Positions 44,654 through 53,919 of a stretch of DNA of 64,000 nt are shown in pieces. The notes below the pieces were generated by a model that was not told the DNA's origin, did not search any database, and saw nothing but the letters and a program-made list of their open reading frames with translations. The translations under genes and the position numbers were made by a program. Source of the stretch: Hansschlegelia plantiphila (lineage in GTDB: Bacteria > Pseudomonadota > Alphaproteobacteria > Rhizobiales > Methylopilaceae); assembly GCF_027922265.1 (NCBI RefSeq), contig NZ_BSFI01000002.1, positions 186,001 to 250,000 on the forward strand. The letters run 5' to 3'. The stretch's first letter is position 1; each line of letters opens with the position of its first letter.

Positions 44654-45676
44654 TCAGCCGCCCGTCATCGACATGTGGCGGCCCACGGCGGGCTTGGCGC
44701 TTCGACGGTCGATGATGAAGTCGTGGCCCTTGGGCTTGCGCGTGATCGCCTCGCGGATCGCGTCGACCAGCAGGTCGTCGTTGCGGCTCGCGCGAAGCGG
44801 CTCGCGCAGGTCGGCGGCGTCTTCCTGACCGAGGCACATGAACAGCGTGCCCGTACAGGTGACGCGCACGCGGTTGCAGCTCTCGCAGAAATTGTGGGTC
44901 ATCGGCGTGATGAAGCCGATGCGCCCGCCGGTCTCCGCGACCGAGACATAGCGGGCGGGCCCGCCGGTCCGGTAAGGGCTGTCGGTCAGCGTGTAGCGTT
45001 GCGAGAGACGGGCGCGCACGAGGCTGAGGGGCAGATACTGGTCGGTGCGGTCCTCTTCGATGTCGCCGAGCGGCATGGTCTCGATCAGCGAGAGGTCCAT
45101 GCCCTTGCCATGCGCCCATTCCGCGATCGAAGAGATCTCGTCCTCGTTCACGTCCCGCAACGCCACGGTGTTGATCTTGATCTTGAGGCCGGCCGCAAGC
45201 GCGGCGTCGATCCCGCGAAGCACCTGGTTGAGATCGCCCCAGCGCGTCACCGCCCTGAACTTCGTCGCGTCCAGCGTGTCGAGCGAGACGTTGATGCGGC
45301 GGACGCCGGCCGCATAGAGGTCGCAGGCGTGCTTCGTGAGTTGGCTGCCGTTGGTGGTCAGCGTCAGCTCCTCGAGTGCCCCGGACTCGAGATGGCGGCC
45401 GAGCGAACGGATCAGCGTCGTCAGATCCCTGCGAACGAGCGGCTCGCCACCGGTCAGGCGGAGCTTGCGCACGCCGAGACGCACGAAGGCGGAGCACAGT
45501 CGGTCGAGCTCCTCCAGCGAGAGAAGGTCCCGCTTCGGCAGGAACGTCATGTGCTCAGACATGCAGTAGACGCAGCGGAAGTCGCACCGATCCGTGACCG
45601 ACACGCGCAGATAGGTGATCGCCCTCTGGAAAGGGTCTACGAGGGAGGCTGGCAGGGCGTTCGGCGGCACGGCCAT
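44654..45676 (-). CDS. moaA: GTP 3',8-cyclase (molybdenum cofactor biosynthesis)
   Basis: A radical-SAM enzyme that with MoaC makes cyclic pyranopterin from GTP. In the 340-residue form the N-terminal [4Fe-4S] motif C-x3-C-x2-C is Cys31/35/38 ([11 protein letters not shown]). The second cluster is C-x2-C-x13-C in [19 protein letters not shown]. The conserved C-terminal GG ends the protein (SMTGG). Start uncertain: the ATG at 45676 was chosen; an upstream in-frame GTG at 45712 would give 352 residues, and neither has a strong ribosome site. Confidence 0.95.
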   Translation of the reverse strand: MAVPPNALPASLVDPFQRAITYLRVSVTDRCDFRCVYCMSEHMTFLPKRDLLSLEELDRLCSAFVRLGVRKLRLTGGEPLVRRDLTTLIRSLGRHLESGALEELTLTTNGSQLTKHACDLYAAGVRRINVSLDTLDATKFRAVTRWGDLNQVLRGIDAALAAGLKIKINTVALRDVNEDEISSIAEWAHGKGMDLSLIETMPLGDIEEDRTDQYLPLSLVRARLSQRYTLTDSPYRTGGPARYVSVAETGGRIGFITPMTHNFCESCNRVRVTCTGTLFMCLGQEDAADLREPLRASRNDDLLVDAIREAITRKPKGHDFIIDRRSAKPAVGRHMSMTGG

Positions 45677-45822
45677 TGAGCGAAGAAAGCCTCGCGGTTC
45701 CGGCGTGTTCACGACGGTTTCGGTGACGGCGCGTCAGGCGCTTGCGTCGGGAGAGAGCGTCGACCACAAGCTAGGCGCCCGATGGGCGTGCGTAAAGGCC
45801 CGAACGCCTGAAGAGGTATGTG

Positions 45823-46176
45823 ATGGCGGATGAATGGCCGACCGAACTGCGGCTGTCCGGCGATGGCCGGACGCTGACGGTCGTATGGGGCGACGGTGCG
45901 CGCCACGCGATCGCGGCGGAGCTGCTGCGCGTCGAAAGCCCCAGCGCCGAAGTGCAGGGTCATTCCGCCGAGCAGAAGACGACCGTTCCGGGGAAGCGCG
46001 ACGTGAAGATCCGCGACGTGCAGGAGGTCGGCTCCTACGCGGTGCGCCTGGTGTTCGACGACGGCCACGACACCGGCATCTACACCTGGCCGGCGCTGCG
46101 CCGCTTCGGCGAGGAGGGCGAAGAGATGTTCTCGGATTACGAGGACGCTCTCGCCGCCAAGGGGCTGAAACGCTGA
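45823..46176 (+). CDS. DUF971 family protein
   Basis: A 117-residue protein of the DUF971 / gamma-butyrobetaine hydroxylase-like N-terminal domain family. Recognisable parts are WPTELRLSGDGRTLTVVWGD, LLRVESPSAEVQGH, VQEVGSYAVRLVFDDGHDTGIY and WPALRRFGEEGEEMF. In other organisms the domain is linked to iron-sulfur or Mrp-type neighbours, but its role is not established. I chose the ATG at 45823 with AGAGG 6 bases upstream; an in-frame GTG is one codon earlier. It is divergent from moaA. Confidence 0.88.
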   Translation: MADEWPTELRLSGDGRTLTVVWGDGARHAIAAELLRVESPSAEVQGHSAEQKTTVPGKRDVKIRDVQEVGSYAVRLVFDDGHDTGIYTWPALRRFGEEGEEMFSDYEDALAAKGLKR

Positions 46177-46180
46177 TCCG

Positions 46181-46423
46181 CTAATGCGGAACTGGCGGAG
46201 AGGCCGTGTCCTGGCCGGCCTGACGCGATACCCAGCCGCAGTCGCACATTTTCTGCAGGATCTCTTCCGGCGTCTCGGTCACGCCGACGCAATGCGTGCG
46301 GTCCATTGAGCTTGTCAGCATGTCGATCGTGGTCTTGTCGCCATAGCGGCGCATATGCACCGCAAGCGCCATATTGACGAAAATCTCGTGCTTGCCGGGG
46401 GTCGTCAGCTGCAGCCACTGCAT
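46181..46423 (-). CDS. Hypothetical small protein, 80 residues
   Basis: Starts with an ATG preceded by an excellent GGGAGGA ribosome site. The product begins MQWLQLTTPGKHEIFVNMAL and has two Cys-Asp-Cys-like residues (KMCDCGW). It appears cytosolic, without signal peptide or membrane segment. The N-terminal W-x-x-L-T-x-P...I-x-V-N pattern recalls small rhizobial proteins of unknown function. Its stop lies 4 bases from the stop of the convergent DUF971 gene. Confidence 0.7.
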   Translation of the reverse strand: MQWLQLTTPGKHEIFVNMALAVHMRRYGDKTTIDMLTSSMDRTHCVGVTETPEEILQKMCDCGWVSRQAGQDTASPPVPH

Positions 46424-46550
46424 AGCAATCCTCCCTTCGCACCTTGTGAGGCCGATGCGATCTATTGGAAAGCTAACGCGATTTCCGAAAACGCGCCATT
46501 CGAAACCTTGCTGCGGCGCAGAAGACGACGATAGTCATATCGTCGATAGA

Positions 46551-46793
46551 TCAAGGGCTTCGCTTCATCACGAGAAAAGTCGCCGCGTCGCCTTCGCGAC
46601 CGGCGGAGAGCACGGCGTCGCCCGCCTCCCGCACGGCGTTCGGGATGTCGACGAGGGCGAGCGGGTCGTCAGAGAGCACCAAAAGTCTCCGACTGGGCCC
46701 GGCGAACCGCAGAGCCCTCTTCGTCTTCAGCGCCGGCAGCGGGCAGCGCAGTCCCCGAAGGTCGAGCAGACGCGGCTGTTCGGGACCGTCCAT
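46551..46793 (-). CDS. TusA-family sulfurtransferase-like protein
   Basis: An 80-residue TusA/SirA-fold protein. The key motif DLRGLRCPLPALKTKRAL carries the single active-site Cys that holds persulfide sulfur in the family, followed by DDPLALVDIPNAVREAGDAV and a C-terminal strand FLVMKRS. It may pass sulfur for molybdopterin or tRNA thiolation; nearby moaA and moeA make the former attractive but unproven. The ATG at 46793 has GAGCGAGG upstream; longer in-frame starts add non-homologous residues. A small hairpin at 46527-46544 follows the gene. Confidence 0.87.
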   Translation of the reverse strand: MDGPEQPRLLDLRGLRCPLPALKTKRALRFAGPSRRLLVLSDDPLALVDIPNAVREAGDAVLSAGREGDAATFLVMKRSP

Positions 46794-47013
46794 CGCGAAC
46801 CTCGCTCCCGGGACTGCGCCGACGTTCGGCGGGTCGTTCGTGATCAGCCGCACGCTGACGGCTTTCAATCGTCCTCTTCTTCGCTATTGATGCGTGCCAC
46901 GTCCAGCGGGGTCGCCAGAAAGCCGTGACGAGAACGACCGTTCCCGAACCCATCCCGGCATGGCTCCTTGGGCGATGCGCGGCCGCGCGACGCTTGCGTC
47001 TGGAGCGCGCGTG

Positions 47014-47850
47014 ATGAGCTGGTTCGGCCGCATATTCCGAGGCGGCGGCTCCGAGACCGACCAGGAGCAGGAGGACGGCGACATCGAGGCGCTGCTGGCC
47101 TCGGCTGCAAAAGCAGCCGGGCGGGGCGACTACGAGATGGCTGTCGCCATGTGGCGGCCGCTCGCCGAGGGCGGCGTTCCGCGCGCGCAGAGCAATCTCG
47201 GCGCCTGCTACGCGGACGGGCTCGGCGTCGAGCGGGATCTCTACGAGGCGGTCGACTGGTTCCGCCGGGCGGCGGAGGCGGGGGACGCCTTGGGTCAGCG
47301 CAACCTCGCCGCGCTCTGCTTCAAAGGGGAGGGCGGCGCCGCGCAAGACGACGTCGCGGCCTTCGAGCTCTACCGGCTGGCGGCGGAGGGCGGCGACGCC
47401 GCGGCGCAGGACATGTTGAGCTGGATGCTGCTGGAGGGGCAGGGCGTCGAGGCCGATCCGGTCGAATCGCGACGCTGGGCGCTCGCCGCCGCCGAGCAGG
47501 AGGTCGCGACCAGCATGACCCGGCTCGGCCTCATCGCGCACGACGCGCTCGGCATGGAGCGTGATCCCGAGGAGGCCGCGCGCTGGTGGTACGAGGCGGC
47601 GCGGCGCGGCGAGCCCGACGCCCAGGCCATGCTCGGCGGCGCTCTCCATCTCGGGTCAGGCGTCGAACGGGACGATCGCGCGGCGCTCGTCTGGCTGACG
47701 CGCGCAGACGATGGCGGCAGCCCGCTCGCGGCGACGTTCCTCGACGCCGTTCGCGGCGCTCTCAGCGGCGAGGAGATCGCGGCGGCGGAGGCGGTCGCCC
47801 GACAACAGCAGGGAGCCGAAGAGCCGTCCGATCCGGAGCGGGAGGGTTGA
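47014..47850 (+). CDS. Sel1-repeat protein
   Basis: A 278-residue protein built of about five Sel1-like (TPR-related) repeats, e.g. GVPRAQSNLGACYADGLGV, DALGQRNLAALCFKGEGG and DAAAQDMLSWMLLEGQGV, each with the A-x-x-x-L-G-x-x-Y-x-x-G pattern. It begins MSWFGRIFRGGG without a signal peptide and is probably a cytoplasmic protein-binding scaffold. I chose the ATG at 47014 with GGAG upstream. Its last codons (TTGA) overlap the proposed TTG start of moeA. Confidence 0.88.
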   Translation: MSWFGRIFRGGGSETDQEQEDGDIEALLASAAKAAGRGDYEMAVAMWRPLAEGGVPRAQSNLGACYADGLGVERDLYEAVDWFRRAAEAGDALGQRNLAALCFKGEGGAAQDDVAAFELYRLAAEGGDAAAQDMLSWMLLEGQGVEADPVESRRWALAAAEQEVATSMTRLGLIAHDALGMERDPEEAARWWYEAARRGEPDAQAMLGGALHLGSGVERDDRAALVWLTRADDGGSPLAATFLDAVRGALSGEEIAAAEAVARQQQGAEEPSDPEREG

Positions 47851-49118
47851 TCGGCGGGGCCCGCCACGATCACGCAGTTCTGGCCGGCGACCTCTGCGCC
47901 GATCCCGCGCTTCTGTCGGTCGTCGCCGCCCAGGAGCGTGCGGCCTCAATGATCGATCACCCGGTCGGCGAGGAGATCGTCGGTCTGGCGAAGCTCGCGG
48001 GCCGCATCTCGTCCGGGCCGGTGGTCAGCCCGACGCCGCTGCCTCCGTTCGACCATTCCGCGATGGACGGCTTCGCGCTCGCGGACCTCGGACGCGAGCA
48101 CGTCGTGCGCGCCCGGCTGGCCGCCGGAGCGCCTGGCGGGGGCGCGCCGCTCAATCCCGGCGAAGCCGCCCGCATCCTCACCGGAGCGCCGCTGCCGCCC
48201 GGCGCCGTCACGGTCGTCATGCAGGAACGGGCGGAACGGAGCGGCGATCATATCCGGCTCCGCGCCACGCCTGAGCCCGGCGCCAACATCCGCCGACGCG
48301 GCGAGGACGTGTGCGTCGGCGAGGTCATCGTGCCGGCGGGGGTCAGGCTCGACGCGCGGCATATCGCGATCCTTGCGGCCGCCGGCGTCGCCGAGGCGCG
48401 CGTGCGCCGCCGCGTCGTGATCGGGCTGTTGTCGACCGGCGACGAGCTGTTACGGGCGGGCGAGGCGCTGAGGCCCGGCAAGATCCACGACGCCAACCGC
48501 CCCATGCTGGCCGCCATTCTGGACAGGCCATCTCATGAGGTCGTCGACCTCGGCGTCGCGCCCGACGACCCCGAGGCTCTGCGGCGCCTGCTTCTGGACG
48601 CGGCCGCGCGCTGCGACGCGATCGTGACAAGCGGCGCGACGTCGGTCGGCGACGAGGACCATCTGGCGGCGGCCGTGCTCGCAGGCGGCGGGCGGCTCGA
48701 ACTGGCGCGGGTCGCGCTCAAGCCCGGCAAGCCCGTGGTCGCGGGCCGTCTCGGGAGGGCGGCCCTGATCGGCCTTCCCGGAAACCCGTTCGCGGCCCTG
48801 GTCGCGCATATGCTGATCGGCCGGGTCGCGCTCGAGAGGCTTGCCGGCCTGTCGCCGAGGCCGTTCCGGCCGCTGCCGGCGGCGGCGGGATTTTCGCAGA
48901 AAGGTCCGGGGACCCGCACCGAATTCGCGCCCGCGGCGCTGCGGGGCGTCGACGAGCGGGGCGTCCTGCGGGTCGAAAAGCTCGGTCGCGGCGGCTCGGC
49001 GCGGCTCGCGCCGCTGATTGCGGCGGACGGTCTGGCCGTCATTCCCGCCGGAAGGGATGAGGTGAAGCCAGGCGACGCGATCGGCTTCCTGCCGTTCGAG
49101 GCCGCGCTCGAGCTCTGA
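47847..49118 (+). CDS. moeA: Molybdopterin molybdenumtransferase
   Basis: MoeA inserts molybdate into adenylated molybdopterin. The 423-residue product has the N-terminal MoeA domain (PLPPFDHSAMDGFAL, ARILTGAPLPPGAVTVVMQE) and IRRRGEDVCVGEVI. The MoaB/Mog-like domain follows (LLSTGDELLRAGEALRPGKI, DAIVTSGATSVGDEDHL, FGLPGNP-type IGLPGNPFAALV), then the C-terminal beta domain. Start inferred: a TTG at 47847 overlapping the Sel1 gene stop gives a complete N-terminus with GGAG upstream; no ATG or GTG lies nearby in frame before the conserved domain. Confidence 0.92.
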   Translation: MIGGARHDHAVLAGDLCADPALLSVVAAQERAASMIDHPVGEEIVGLAKLAGRISSGPVVSPTPLPPFDHSAMDGFALADLGREHVVRARLAAGAPGGGAPLNPGEAARILTGAPLPPGAVTVVMQERAERSGDHIRLRATPEPGANIRRRGEDVCVGEVIVPAGVRLDARHIAILAAAGVAEARVRRRVVIGLLSTGDELLRAGEALRPGKIHDANRPMLAAILDRPSHEVVDLGVAPDDPEALRRLLLDAAARCDAIVTSGATSVGDEDHLAAAVLAGGGRLELARVALKPGKPVVAGRLGRAALIGLPGNPFAALVAHMLIGRVALERLAGLSPRPFRPLPAAAGFSQKGPGTRTEFAPAALRGVDERGVLRVEKLGRGGSARLAPLIAADGLAVIPAGRDEVKPGDAIGFLPFEAALEL

Positions 49119-49128
49119 TCCAAAAGGC

Positions 49129-49161
49129 AAAAAAAGGCCGCCCGCAGGGGAACGGGCGGCC
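49129..49161 (-). terminator. Intrinsic terminator of the mdoGH transcript
   Basis: A 9-bp perfect stem (GGCCGCCCG 49136-49144, CGGGCGGCC 49153-49161). On the minus strand it is followed by seven T (49135-49129), the ideal layout for the leftward mdoH transcript. It may also slow the convergent moeA transcript. Confidence 0.88.
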
Positions 49162-49290
49162 GGACGGTGCGCTCCGTCGGCTTACGAAAACGGCGCCGAC
49201 GCGAGAGGATTGTCTACATAACAGGACGATTGCGGCCGAGTTCCGGCGTTTTGCGCATTTATTATTTTCGATCCACCTGGCGCGGATGCG

Positions 49291-51465
49291 TCACTCGGCA
49301 GGCGAAGGCGCGTCCTTCGGCAGGCGGGCGAGCAGCCCGAGGAGCGCGCGATCGTGCAGCACGACCGTCCGTTCCTTCTGGTTGAGCCAGACGATCGCAT
49401 CGCCGAGCGTCTCCGCCTCGGAAAGCTTGGCCGCCGCCATGACACGGTCCGGTTCGATGGCCCCCTTCTGCCGGCGCGGGGCCACCGGCAGCATGCGTTC
49501 ATGCTCGACGAAGAAGCGCTGATCGTCATGGAGCGTGACCAGAGCGTCGGCTCCGTCGACGCCGGCTGCGGCGAGCCGCTGACCGTTCGCCTTGGCGGCG
49601 GTCGCGATCTCCGGAACATGGGTCTCCTCGGGGATCAGCATCAGTCCGAGCCGCTTCAGCGCCAGTCCCGTGCCGAGATGCCCCGAGAGCCACGACAGCG
49701 GTATCGCGAGCAGAAGGCCGGCGATCGTCGGAGACATCCACGCCACCAGCGAGGGCGCGATCGCGGCGCCCGCGCCAAGCGTCACGACCCCGAGGGCGGT
49801 GTGCCATTTGTGACGACGGACGATGTCGGCGAACGGGATCGAGCCGTCGTCGCGGCGCTGCGGGTTCCAGCCCGTCGCGCCGCCGGCTAGAATCTGGAAC
49901 ACCGAGCCCGACTGGACGAGCATCATGATCGGCGCGAACAGCGAGGACAGGATGATCTCGAGGATCGCCGAGATCACGATGCGTATCGCCCCGCCGCCCG
50001 CCCGCCGCGACGGCCCGTGCAGCAGATAGACGATCAGCCCGAACACCTTGGGCGCGATCAGGATCACCATCGTCACGCCGAACAGCGTGAGCGCCCGCTC
50101 GGCGTCGAAGCGCGGCCAGGCGGGAAACAGCGAGAATTCGTCGGTGAAATATTCCGGCCGGATGAACTTCGACTGCAGCGCGAGCGCGATGCCGCACAGG
50201 AGCATGAACATCCAGAACGGCGAGGCGAGGTAGGAGAAGATGCCGTTGAGGAAGTGGTGGCGGCTAAGCGGATGCAGGCCGCGGGTTCCGAGCAGGCCGC
50301 TGTGCTGCAGGTTGCCCTGGCACCACCGCCGGTCGCGCTGGCCGACGTCGATCAGAGAGGGCGGGCTCTCCTCGTAGGAGCCCTCGATCCGCGGCAGCAT
50401 GTAGACCGCCCAACCCTTGCGCCGGATGAGGGCGGCCTCGACGAAGTCGTGGCTGAGGATCAGCCCGCCGAAAGGGGGCTTGCCGGGAAGGTCGGGTAGG
50501 CCAGCTCCTTCCGCGAACGCCTCGGTGCGGATGATCGCGTTATGGCCCCAGTAATTGCCGTCGCGTCCGTACCAAACGGCGATGCCGGAGGCGATCACCG
50601 GGCCATAGACGCGGCTCGCGAACTGCTGGAGCCGCGCGAACAGCGTGTTGCGGTTGATGACGAGCGGCAGCGTCTGGATGATCCCGGCGTCGGGGTCGGC
50701 CTCCATGGCGGCTGCGAGCGCGATCACGGCGTGGCCGGTCATCAGGCTGTCGGCGTCCAGGACCAGCATGTGGTCGTAGCCGCCTCCCCAGCGCTTTACG
50801 AAATCCTCGATGTTGCCGGCCTTGCGGCGGTGGTTCTTGGCGCGGTGGCGGTAGTAGATCCGAGCGTCAGGTCCGAGCGACTGACGCAGCTCTAGAAAGG
50901 CGCGCTCCTCGGCGATCCAGACGTCCGGATCGGTGGTGTCGGAGAGCAGGAAGCAGTCGAAATGCGCGCCGAATCCGAGCTTCTGCACATCTTCGTAGGC
51001 GGCCTGCACGGCTCCGAACACCCGGCTCGGCTGCTCGTTGTAGATCGGCATGACGAGCGCGGTCCGCGTGGTGAGCCTGTCCGGCAGGGCCGGCTGCACT
51101 AGGGCGGGACGGCCGACGAGCGCGAAGAAGCCGATGACGCCGCTCGCGAAGGCGAGCGCGATCCATGCGAAGTTGACGACGAACAGCGCGAGCAGCGCCC
51201 ATTCGAGCGCGGTGACGCCGCCGACCTCGACCACGCGGTACATCTCGCGCGCGCCGAAGCCGGTCGCGACGATCGCGCCGGTCCAGACCAGGATACGGCT
51301 GGCCCAAGGCGTCGTCCACGCCTCCGGGCGCAGCGGCTTGCGTTCGTCGGAGCGCGACCAACTCTTCAGAGGCTGCTGCGGCATCGCGATCGGCCGTTCG
51401 GGCGGCATCGCGTCGGGCGTGTTCACGCCGGGAAGCGCGGCTGTCTGTTCGGTCACGGGGTCCAT
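49291..51465 (-). CDS. mdoH: Glucans biosynthesis glucosyltransferase MdoH/OpgH
   Basis: An inner-membrane GT2 enzyme making the linear beta-1,2 backbone of osmoregulated periplasmic glucans. The 724-residue product has N-terminal helices, then the catalytic domain with LVMPIYNEQPSRVFG, FLLSDTTDPDVW, LVLDADSLMTG (D-x-D), the SHDFVEAALIRRKGW region and the Q-x-x-RW motif (RDRRWCQGNLQH), followed by several more helices. I chose the ATG at 51465, which overlaps the 3' end of mdoG by 13 bases. Confidence 0.95.
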   Translation of the reverse strand: MDPVTEQTAALPGVNTPDAMPPERPIAMPQQPLKSWSRSDERKPLRPEAWTTPWASRILVWTGAIVATGFGAREMYRVVEVGGVTALEWALLALFVVNFAWIALAFASGVIGFFALVGRPALVQPALPDRLTTRTALVMPIYNEQPSRVFGAVQAAYEDVQKLGFGAHFDCFLLSDTTDPDVWIAEERAFLELRQSLGPDARIYYRHRAKNHRRKAGNIEDFVKRWGGGYDHMLVLDADSLMTGHAVIALAAAMEADPDAGIIQTLPLVINRNTLFARLQQFASRVYGPVIASGIAVWYGRDGNYWGHNAIIRTEAFAEGAGLPDLPGKPPFGGLILSHDFVEAALIRRKGWAVYMLPRIEGSYEESPPSLIDVGQRDRRWCQGNLQHSGLLGTRGLHPLSRHHFLNGIFSYLASPFWMFMLLCGIALALQSKFIRPEYFTDEFSLFPAWPRFDAERALTLFGVTMVILIAPKVFGLIVYLLHGPSRRAGGGAIRIVISAILEIILSSLFAPIMMLVQSGSVFQILAGGATGWNPQRRDDGSIPFADIVRRHKWHTALGVVTLGAGAAIAPSLVAWMSPTIAGLLLAIPLSWLSGHLGTGLALKRLGLMLIPEETHVPEIATAAKANGQRLAAAGVDGADALVTLHDDQRFFVEHERMLPVAPRRQKGAIEPDRVMAAAKLSEAETLGDAIVWLNQKERTVVLHDRALLGLLARLPKDAPSPAE

Positions 51466-53024
51466 CGATACAGCCACGTTTCGCTGATGGGACCTCCGTC
51501 CGCCTCGAGCGCCATGCGCAGCTCGCAAAGCTCCTCGTCGCCCGGGTCGAGGTCGAAAGTGACGCGATAGCCCTTGAGTTCGGGGTTCGGGCGGCCGACC
51601 GGTTCACGGATCTGGCCGACCGACGTCGTGACGTTCGCCCGGATCTGGCGGGCGGGATCGGCCACGGCGTCGCCTGCGAAATCGACCACGAAACGCCGAC
51701 GCCTGCCGCCTGCCGCTCCGGTGACGGTCGCGGCCACGATCGCTCCGGTCGAGCGGTCCGGCGGCGTCCAGCACCAATTCATACGGTAAGCCATCGACAG
51801 CCGCTGCCCGGCCGCGAGCGGCTCCTTGGGCCGCCAGTAGGCGACGATGTTCTCGTTGATGTCGGTGTCGGTCGGGATCTCGAGCAGCTGGAGCTGGCCT
51901 TTGCCCCAGTCTCCTATCGGCTCGATCCAGGCGCTCGGCATGCGGTCATAGCGGCGGCCGAGGTCGTTGTAGGCGGCGAACGAGCGCTCGCGCTGCAGCA
52001 GGCCGAAGCCCTTCGGATTCTCGTCGGTGAACACGCTGATCTGCAGGTCGCTCGGATTGCTGAGCGGACGCCAGATCCACTCCCCGGCCCCGTTCCAGAT
52101 CTGCAAGCCGTCCGCGCGGTGCACCTGACCGCGGATGTCGTCGACGCCCGCGCGATCGTTCGGCCCGAACAGGAACATCGAGGTCATCGGCCCGACGCCG
52201 ACATGATTGAGCGTCTCGCGCGGGAACAGCGTCAGCTCGACGTCGACGACCGTTATCTCGCCCGGTCTCAGCGTGAAGCGGTACGCCCCGGTCAGCCGCC
52301 GGCTGTCCAGCAGCGCATGGACGACGAGATTGCCGGACCCCGCCGCCGGACGCTCGATCCAGAAGGCGCGGAACAGCGGGAACTCCTCGCCGTCCGGCTC
52401 GCCGGTGTCGACCGCGAGGCCGCGCGACGAGGTGCCGAAGATCTGGCCGCGGGCGAGCGCCCGGTAGATCGTCGCGCCCTGGAAAGTCGCGAACTCCCGG
52501 AACTCGTCGGGCTTGTCGAGGGCCGAGCGGGCGGTGAACCCTGAAAACGGAAAAGGTTTGTCAGCCGGGGGCTTGGGGGCGCGACCGAAATCGAACCATG
52601 AGCTGTCTTCGGGCAGCATCCGCACCCGGTCGTCCTCGACGGTCGCGATGCGCATGGGCGAGCGGTAGATGAAGCCGCCCGGCAGCACGTTCAGGGCGAA
52701 GCCGCGGTTGTCGTTCAGCCACAGCGCCCGATCGGGGATCATCCTGATCGTGCTGAACACGTCGCGCGGCAATTCGGCGAAACTGTTTGGCAGGGTCGAC
52801 GCCGGCGCCTCGTAGGCGCGGGTCGACAGCAGTCGGGCATGCTCCTCAAGCGCCTCCCGGCTGAACGGCGCGCCGTCGGCGTAAAGGTCGGGAGGAGGAG
52901 CGGGCGACGGAGCGGGGGCGGACGCCGGATCGGCTGGAGCCTGAGCCTGAGCGGCTGAAGCGAGCAGCGGAACCGCGACGGCTCCCGTGACGAACTCTCG
53001 ACGGTTCATGGACGCAGCACGCAT
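51453..53024 (-). CDS. mdoG: Glucan biosynthesis protein MdoG/OpgG-like, Tat signal
   Basis: A periplasmic partner of MdoH needed for osmoregulated glucan synthesis. The 523-residue product has a twin-arginine-type signal (MNRREFVTGAVAVPLLASAAQA) and an Ala/Pro linker. The MdoG domain then shows LWLNDNRGFALNVLPGGFIY, FRAFWIERPAAGSGNLVVHA, GVGPMTSMFLFG and YRMNWCWTPPDRS. The Tat-like signal is closer to E. coli OpgD than OpgG, so mdoD is an alternative name. Start either ATG 53024 or ATG 53009; neither has a clear ribosome site. Confidence 0.92.
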   Translation of the reverse strand: MRAASMNRREFVTGAVAVPLLASAAQAQAPADPASAPAPSPAPPPDLYADGAPFSREALEEHARLLSTRAYEAPASTLPNSFAELPRDVFSTIRMIPDRALWLNDNRGFALNVLPGGFIYRSPMRIATVEDDRVRMLPEDSSWFDFGRAPKPPADKPFPFSGFTARSALDKPDEFREFATFQGATIYRALARGQIFGTSSRGLAVDTGEPDGEEFPLFRAFWIERPAAGSGNLVVHALLDSRRLTGAYRFTLRPGEITVVDVELTLFPRETLNHVGVGPMTSMFLFGPNDRAGVDDIRGQVHRADGLQIWNGAGEWIWRPLSNPSDLQISVFTDENPKGFGLLQRERSFAAYNDLGRRYDRMPSAWIEPIGDWGKGQLQLLEIPTDTDINENIVAYWRPKEPLAAGQRLSMAYRMNWCWTPPDRSTGAIVAATVTGAAGGRRRRFVVDFAGDAVADPARQIRANVTTSVGQIREPVGRPNPELKGYRVTFDLDPGDEELCELRMALEADGGPISETWLYRWTP

Positions 53025-53148
53025 GCCGCGGGCCGCGCTGGCCCGCGATGGAAAACGGAGGATCGTGACGAACCGATGATGTTGCGCTCCCACGGCAAGT
53101 CCAGAGCGCGAGCGGGGCGACCGGCCAGAACCCCCCGATGACGGGACC

Positions 53149-53751
53149 TTAGGGCCGCGCCAGCGGCTCGCCGGCGAAGACCGTCGTATCGCAGGCGAAG
53201 CCCTGATCTGCAAGCGTCGCGCATGCGCCGTCGGCCTCGGCCCGTGTGGTGAAGGGGCCAGCGACCAGATCATACACCCCGCCGTCGTCGTCCGACTTGA
53301 CGGCGCGGCCAGTGAGCCGCGCGAGCGCCTGCGGATAGCGCGCGACGAGCGCGCTCCACCGACGCCGGACGGCGTCCATCGAAACGTCCGGTCCGAGCGA
53401 GACGGCGAAGGCTCCGGTCCGGGTCTCCGGCGTATGACCTATGGAGCCGGTGACGTCGCCCCGGGTGGACGCGCGGGCGGCGAGCTTGAGTTCGCCGAGG
53501 CCGCGCTCAAGCCTGCCGAGGCGCTCGGCGAGCTCGGCCCGCTCGGCCGCCAGCGCCGCCATCTCGCGCTTGAGCTGCAGACCCTGATCCGAGGCGACCA
53601 TCCGCTCGCGGATTTCGCCCCGGGCGCTCCAGGCGGTCGCCGCGGCGGCGGCGAGCGCGACGGTCATCAGCGCGCCCCAGATCACGGTGGGAGCGACCGG
53701 CGAAAGATGGGTGACGGCGGCCGGACGGTCGTCGATGCTGCGATGGTTCAA
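53149..53751 (-). CDS. SPOR-like membrane protein
   Basis: A 200-residue bitopic protein with one N-terminal transmembrane helix (VIWGALMTVALAAAAATAW). A coiled-coil follows (LQLKREMAALAAERAELAER, LGRLERGLGELKL), then a linker and a C-terminal domain of SPOR type (FAVSLGPDVSMDAVRRRW ... YDLVAGPFTTRAEADGACAT). SPOR domains bind denuded septal glycan, so a division or cell-wall role is likely. Proposed start is a TTG at 53751 with AGGAG 6 bases upstream; no ATG lies before the transmembrane helix. Confidence 0.75.
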   Translation of the reverse strand: MNHRSIDDRPAAVTHLSPVAPTVIWGALMTVALAAAAATAWSARGEIRERMVASDQGLQLKREMAALAAERAELAERLGRLERGLGELKLAARASTRGDVTGSIGHTPETRTGAFAVSLGPDVSMDAVRRRWSALVARYPQALARLTGRAVKSDDDGGVYDLVAGPFTTRAEADGACATLADQGFACDTTVFAGEPLARP

Positions 53752-53919
53752 GCCCGCTCCTGCGCGCCGGGAGAATCAAAGAGAGGATAGCTTGAGTCGC
53801 GGCTTTCACAGCGTGTCGAGGCGCGCCCGACGGGTTGCGGCCGGCGGCTCGAGCCGCCACTGTCTTCCCGCCGCTTCGGTCCCCTCCGCTGCTCTTCGTC
53901 CTTATCGCCAGAGTCCGAC

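Noticed and set aside
46865..47012. Minus-strand frame ending HGFLATPLDVARINSEEEDD upstream of the TusA-like gene
   Set aside because: The tail looks protein-like, but there is no credible start with a ribosome site in frame and only about 145 bases before the divergent Sel1 gene; it is probably promoter DNA.
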